A DNA stretch of 6,737 nucleotides from Acidimicrobiaceae bacterium. Lineage in GTDB: Bacteria; Actinomycetota; Acidimicrobiia; Acidimicrobiales; UBA8190. The position numbers and the translations under genes are program-made. Below are positions 6,009 to 6,737 of this stretch, piece by piece; positions within the stretch are counted from its first letter, which is position 1; each line of letters opens with the position of its first letter. The notes under the pieces were generated by a model, which did not search any database, was not told the origin of the DNA, and saw only the letters and a program-made list of their open reading frames with translations. The stretch is taken from NCBI GenBank assembly GCA_003453695.1, contig DMNK01000155.1, forward strand, positions 1 through 6,737. The letters are read 5' to 3'.

Positions 6009-6515
6009 CTAGAAGACGCCGGTGTCGAGCCCCGCCGCCAGGGACCCTCCGAGCTCGGCGGCCGCCTCGAGGTCCTCGGGCCGGATCTCGCCCACCACCT
6101 CGAGGGCGGGAAGCACGCGGCGCCAGGCCAGGCCCGTGGCGATCCTCTCGACACTGGCCACGGCCCCTGAGGTGTCGGTGTCGCCCTTGACCAGCAGGGC
6201 GTAGGGGAGGCCCTGCGTCCGTTCCAGGCACGGGTGGTAGATGCGCTCGAAGAAGTCCTTGAGCGCCCCGGACATGTACCCGAAACGGGCCGGCGTGGCG
6301 AGCAGGACTCCGCTGGCGCGCAGGACCTCGTCCGGACCTGCCTCGAAAGCGCTCAGGGCCTCGACCGGAAGGTCGGAGTCCTCCACGGCAGCTCGGGCTG
6401 CGCCCACAGCCGCCTCGACGAGGATCTCGGTGTGCCCGGCGCGCGAATGGTGCACCACCAGCAGGCCATGCCGTGTCTCGGGGACCGGTTCCTCCCCGAC
6501 GATCTCACGGGCCAC
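6009..6515 (-). CDS. Flavodoxin-like / NADPH-dependent FMN reductase family protein
   Basis: The 168-residue product has the flavodoxin fold pattern. A first strand with the phosphate-binding loop is at LLVVHHSRAGHTE (18-30). LLATPARFGYMSGALKDFFERIY (71-93) is the FMN isoalloxazine-contact loop and following helix shared with NAD(P)H:quinone and FMN reductases. ALLVKGDTDTSGA (106-118) is the third flavin-side loop, and AVASVERIATGLAWRRV forms the last helix. It probably binds FMN and acts as a soluble reductase or electron carrier. GTG 6515 is chosen because TACCAT lies exactly 6 nt upstream, as in the oxidoreductase and WS/DGAT genes. A longer start, TTG 6599, would give 196 residues with GGAG only 3 nt away. 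The frame is open back to a TGA at 6669-6671 with coding-like base use, so a longer N-terminus is not fully excluded. It is convergent with the oxidoreductase. Confidence 0.88.
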   Translation of the reverse strand: MAREIVGEEPVPETRHGLLVVHHSRAGHTEILVEAAVGAARAAVEDSDLPVEALSAFEAGPDEVLRASGVLLATPARFGYMSGALKDFFERIYHPCLERTQGLPYALLVKGDTDTSGAVASVERIATGLAWRRVLPALEVVGEIRPEDLEAAAELGGSLAAGLDTGVF

Positions 6516-6521
6516 CTCGTG

Positions 6522-6527
6522 ATGGTA
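6522..6527 (-). promoter_or_regulatory. Candidate -10 box giving a leaderless flavodoxin-like transcript
   Basis: TACCAT on the minus strand (TAnnAT, four of six consensus bases) ends 6 nt before GTG 6515. The intervening CACGAG is not a good ribosome binding site. No -35 match is visible. Confidence 0.4.
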
Positions 6528-6633
6528 CGGAGCGGAGCAGAAACGGGCACGCGCCGTGGTGACCAGCAGGGCGCACGACCCGGCGGCCGATTCCCGCAAG
6601 ATCTCCGGCCACGAAGCGTTTTCCAGACGGTCC

Positions 6634-6658
6634 AGGTGGCGAACACGAGGTGGCGAAC
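6634..6658. repeat. 11-bp tandem direct repeat AGGTGGCGAAC
   Basis: AGGTGGCGAAC occurs twice, at 6634-6644 and 6648-6658, separated by ACG (14-bp period). It lies about 120 bp upstream of the flavodoxin-like start and could be a paired protein-binding site or a small duplication. Confidence 0.5.
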
Positions 6659-6663
6659 GGGCC

Positions 6664-6689
6664 GCCGGTCACCCCAAGGGGTGGCCGGC
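6664..6689. terminator. Strong 12-bp hairpin near the right edge
   Basis: The arms GCCGGTCACCCC (6664-6675) and GGGGTGGCCGGC (6678-6689) pair over 12 bp with one G-U or mismatch, around AA; the real loop is probably CAAG with an 11-bp stem. Neither side has a T-run. It may be a terminator for a gene beyond the edge or a regulatory hairpin ahead of the flavodoxin-like gene. A perfect palindrome, GCCGATCGGC (6693-6702), lies next to it. Confidence 0.4.
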
Positions 6690-6737
6690 CAGGCCGATCG
6701 GCTCGGACCCCCCGGCGGCAGTGGCAACCCCAAGTAG
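6669..6737 (-). CDS. Possible C-terminal end of an unidentified minus-strand gene
   Basis: From the right edge, one minus-strand frame reads 22 codons ending GSEPIGLAGHPLG and then TGA (6671-6669), with mostly G/C third positions. It is in the same frame as the flavodoxin-like gene. The stretch is too short to assign, and the stop falls inside the hairpin described here, which is odd for a real gene end. The rest of the 220 bp upstream of the flavodoxin-like gene shows no other recognisable gene. Confidence 0.2.
   Translation of the reverse strand, partial: LLGVATAAGGSEPIGLAGHPLG

Noticed and set aside
4559..6154. 531-codon minus-strand open frame
   Set aside because: Runs antisense through the whole Gfo/Idh/MocA gene and part of the small membrane gene; its Arg/Gly/His-rich composition is typical of a GC-rich shadow.
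6234..6737. Plus-strand 167-codon frame reaching the right edge
   Set aside because: Antisense to the flavodoxin-like gene; no family features, and it ends in a stop at the edge by chance.
6600..6737. A tRNA or other structured RNA gene in the hairpin-rich edge
   Set aside because: No cloverleaf, T-loop GTTCRA motif or CCA-type acceptor pairing could be drawn; only separate simple hairpins.
1..6737. Defence island, toxin-antitoxin pair, CRISPR array, phage or insertion sequence
   Set aside because: No nuclease, transposase, integrase, repeat-spacer array or terminal inverted repeats; every sizeable gene belongs to a metabolic or envelope family with matching base composition.

Overview
This is a high-GC window (roughly 70% G+C by eye, GC-rich third codon positions, frequent GTG starts). 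Its gene content is typical of Actinobacteria: a WS/DGAT acyltransferase, an actinobacterial-type flavodoxin-like protein, a VOC protein and a secreted beta-helix protein. Acidimicrobiia or a related deep-branching actinobacterial lineage is plausible, but that is inference. I see no tRNA, rRNA, CRISPR array, transposase or phage gene.

Layout, left to right. Positions 1-951 (minus) hold the first 317 codons of an exported right-handed beta-helix protein that runs off the left edge. It is divergent from a VOC protein (1057-1410, plus). That gene converges, across 14 bp, on a 97-residue dimeric alpha/beta-barrel protein (1425-1718, minus). The barrel gene is in turn divergent from an alpha/beta hydrolase (1829-3079, plus). 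The hydrolase overlaps tail-to-tail by 24 bp with a WS/DGAT (3056-4549, minus). Just upstream of the WS/DGAT, on the same strand, is a small one-helix membrane protein (4588-4884, minus). A Gfo/Idh/MocA oxidoreductase (4961-5959, plus) is divergent from the small gene and converges on a flavodoxin-like protein (6009-6515, minus). The last 220 bp hold a strong hairpin, an 11-bp direct repeat and perhaps the last codons of another minus-strand gene.

Functionally this looks like ordinary chromosome rather than a defence or mobile island. The most coherent set is lipid-related: WS/DGAT (wax ester or triacylglycerol synthesis), the small membrane protein upstream of it, and a convergent lipase-like hydrolase. 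The VOC, barrel, oxidoreductase and flavodoxin-like genes are single-gene units with no visible shared pathway.

The most interesting pattern is in the start regions. Genes fall into two classes. The beta-helix, barrel and small membrane genes have clear Shine-Dalgarno sequences. The WS/DGAT, oxidoreductase and flavodoxin-like genes instead have a TANNNT -10-like hexamer exactly 6 nt before the start codon, and the hydrolase has one 8 nt before. This is the layout expected for leaderless mRNAs. I found no convincing evidence of a wholly new system.
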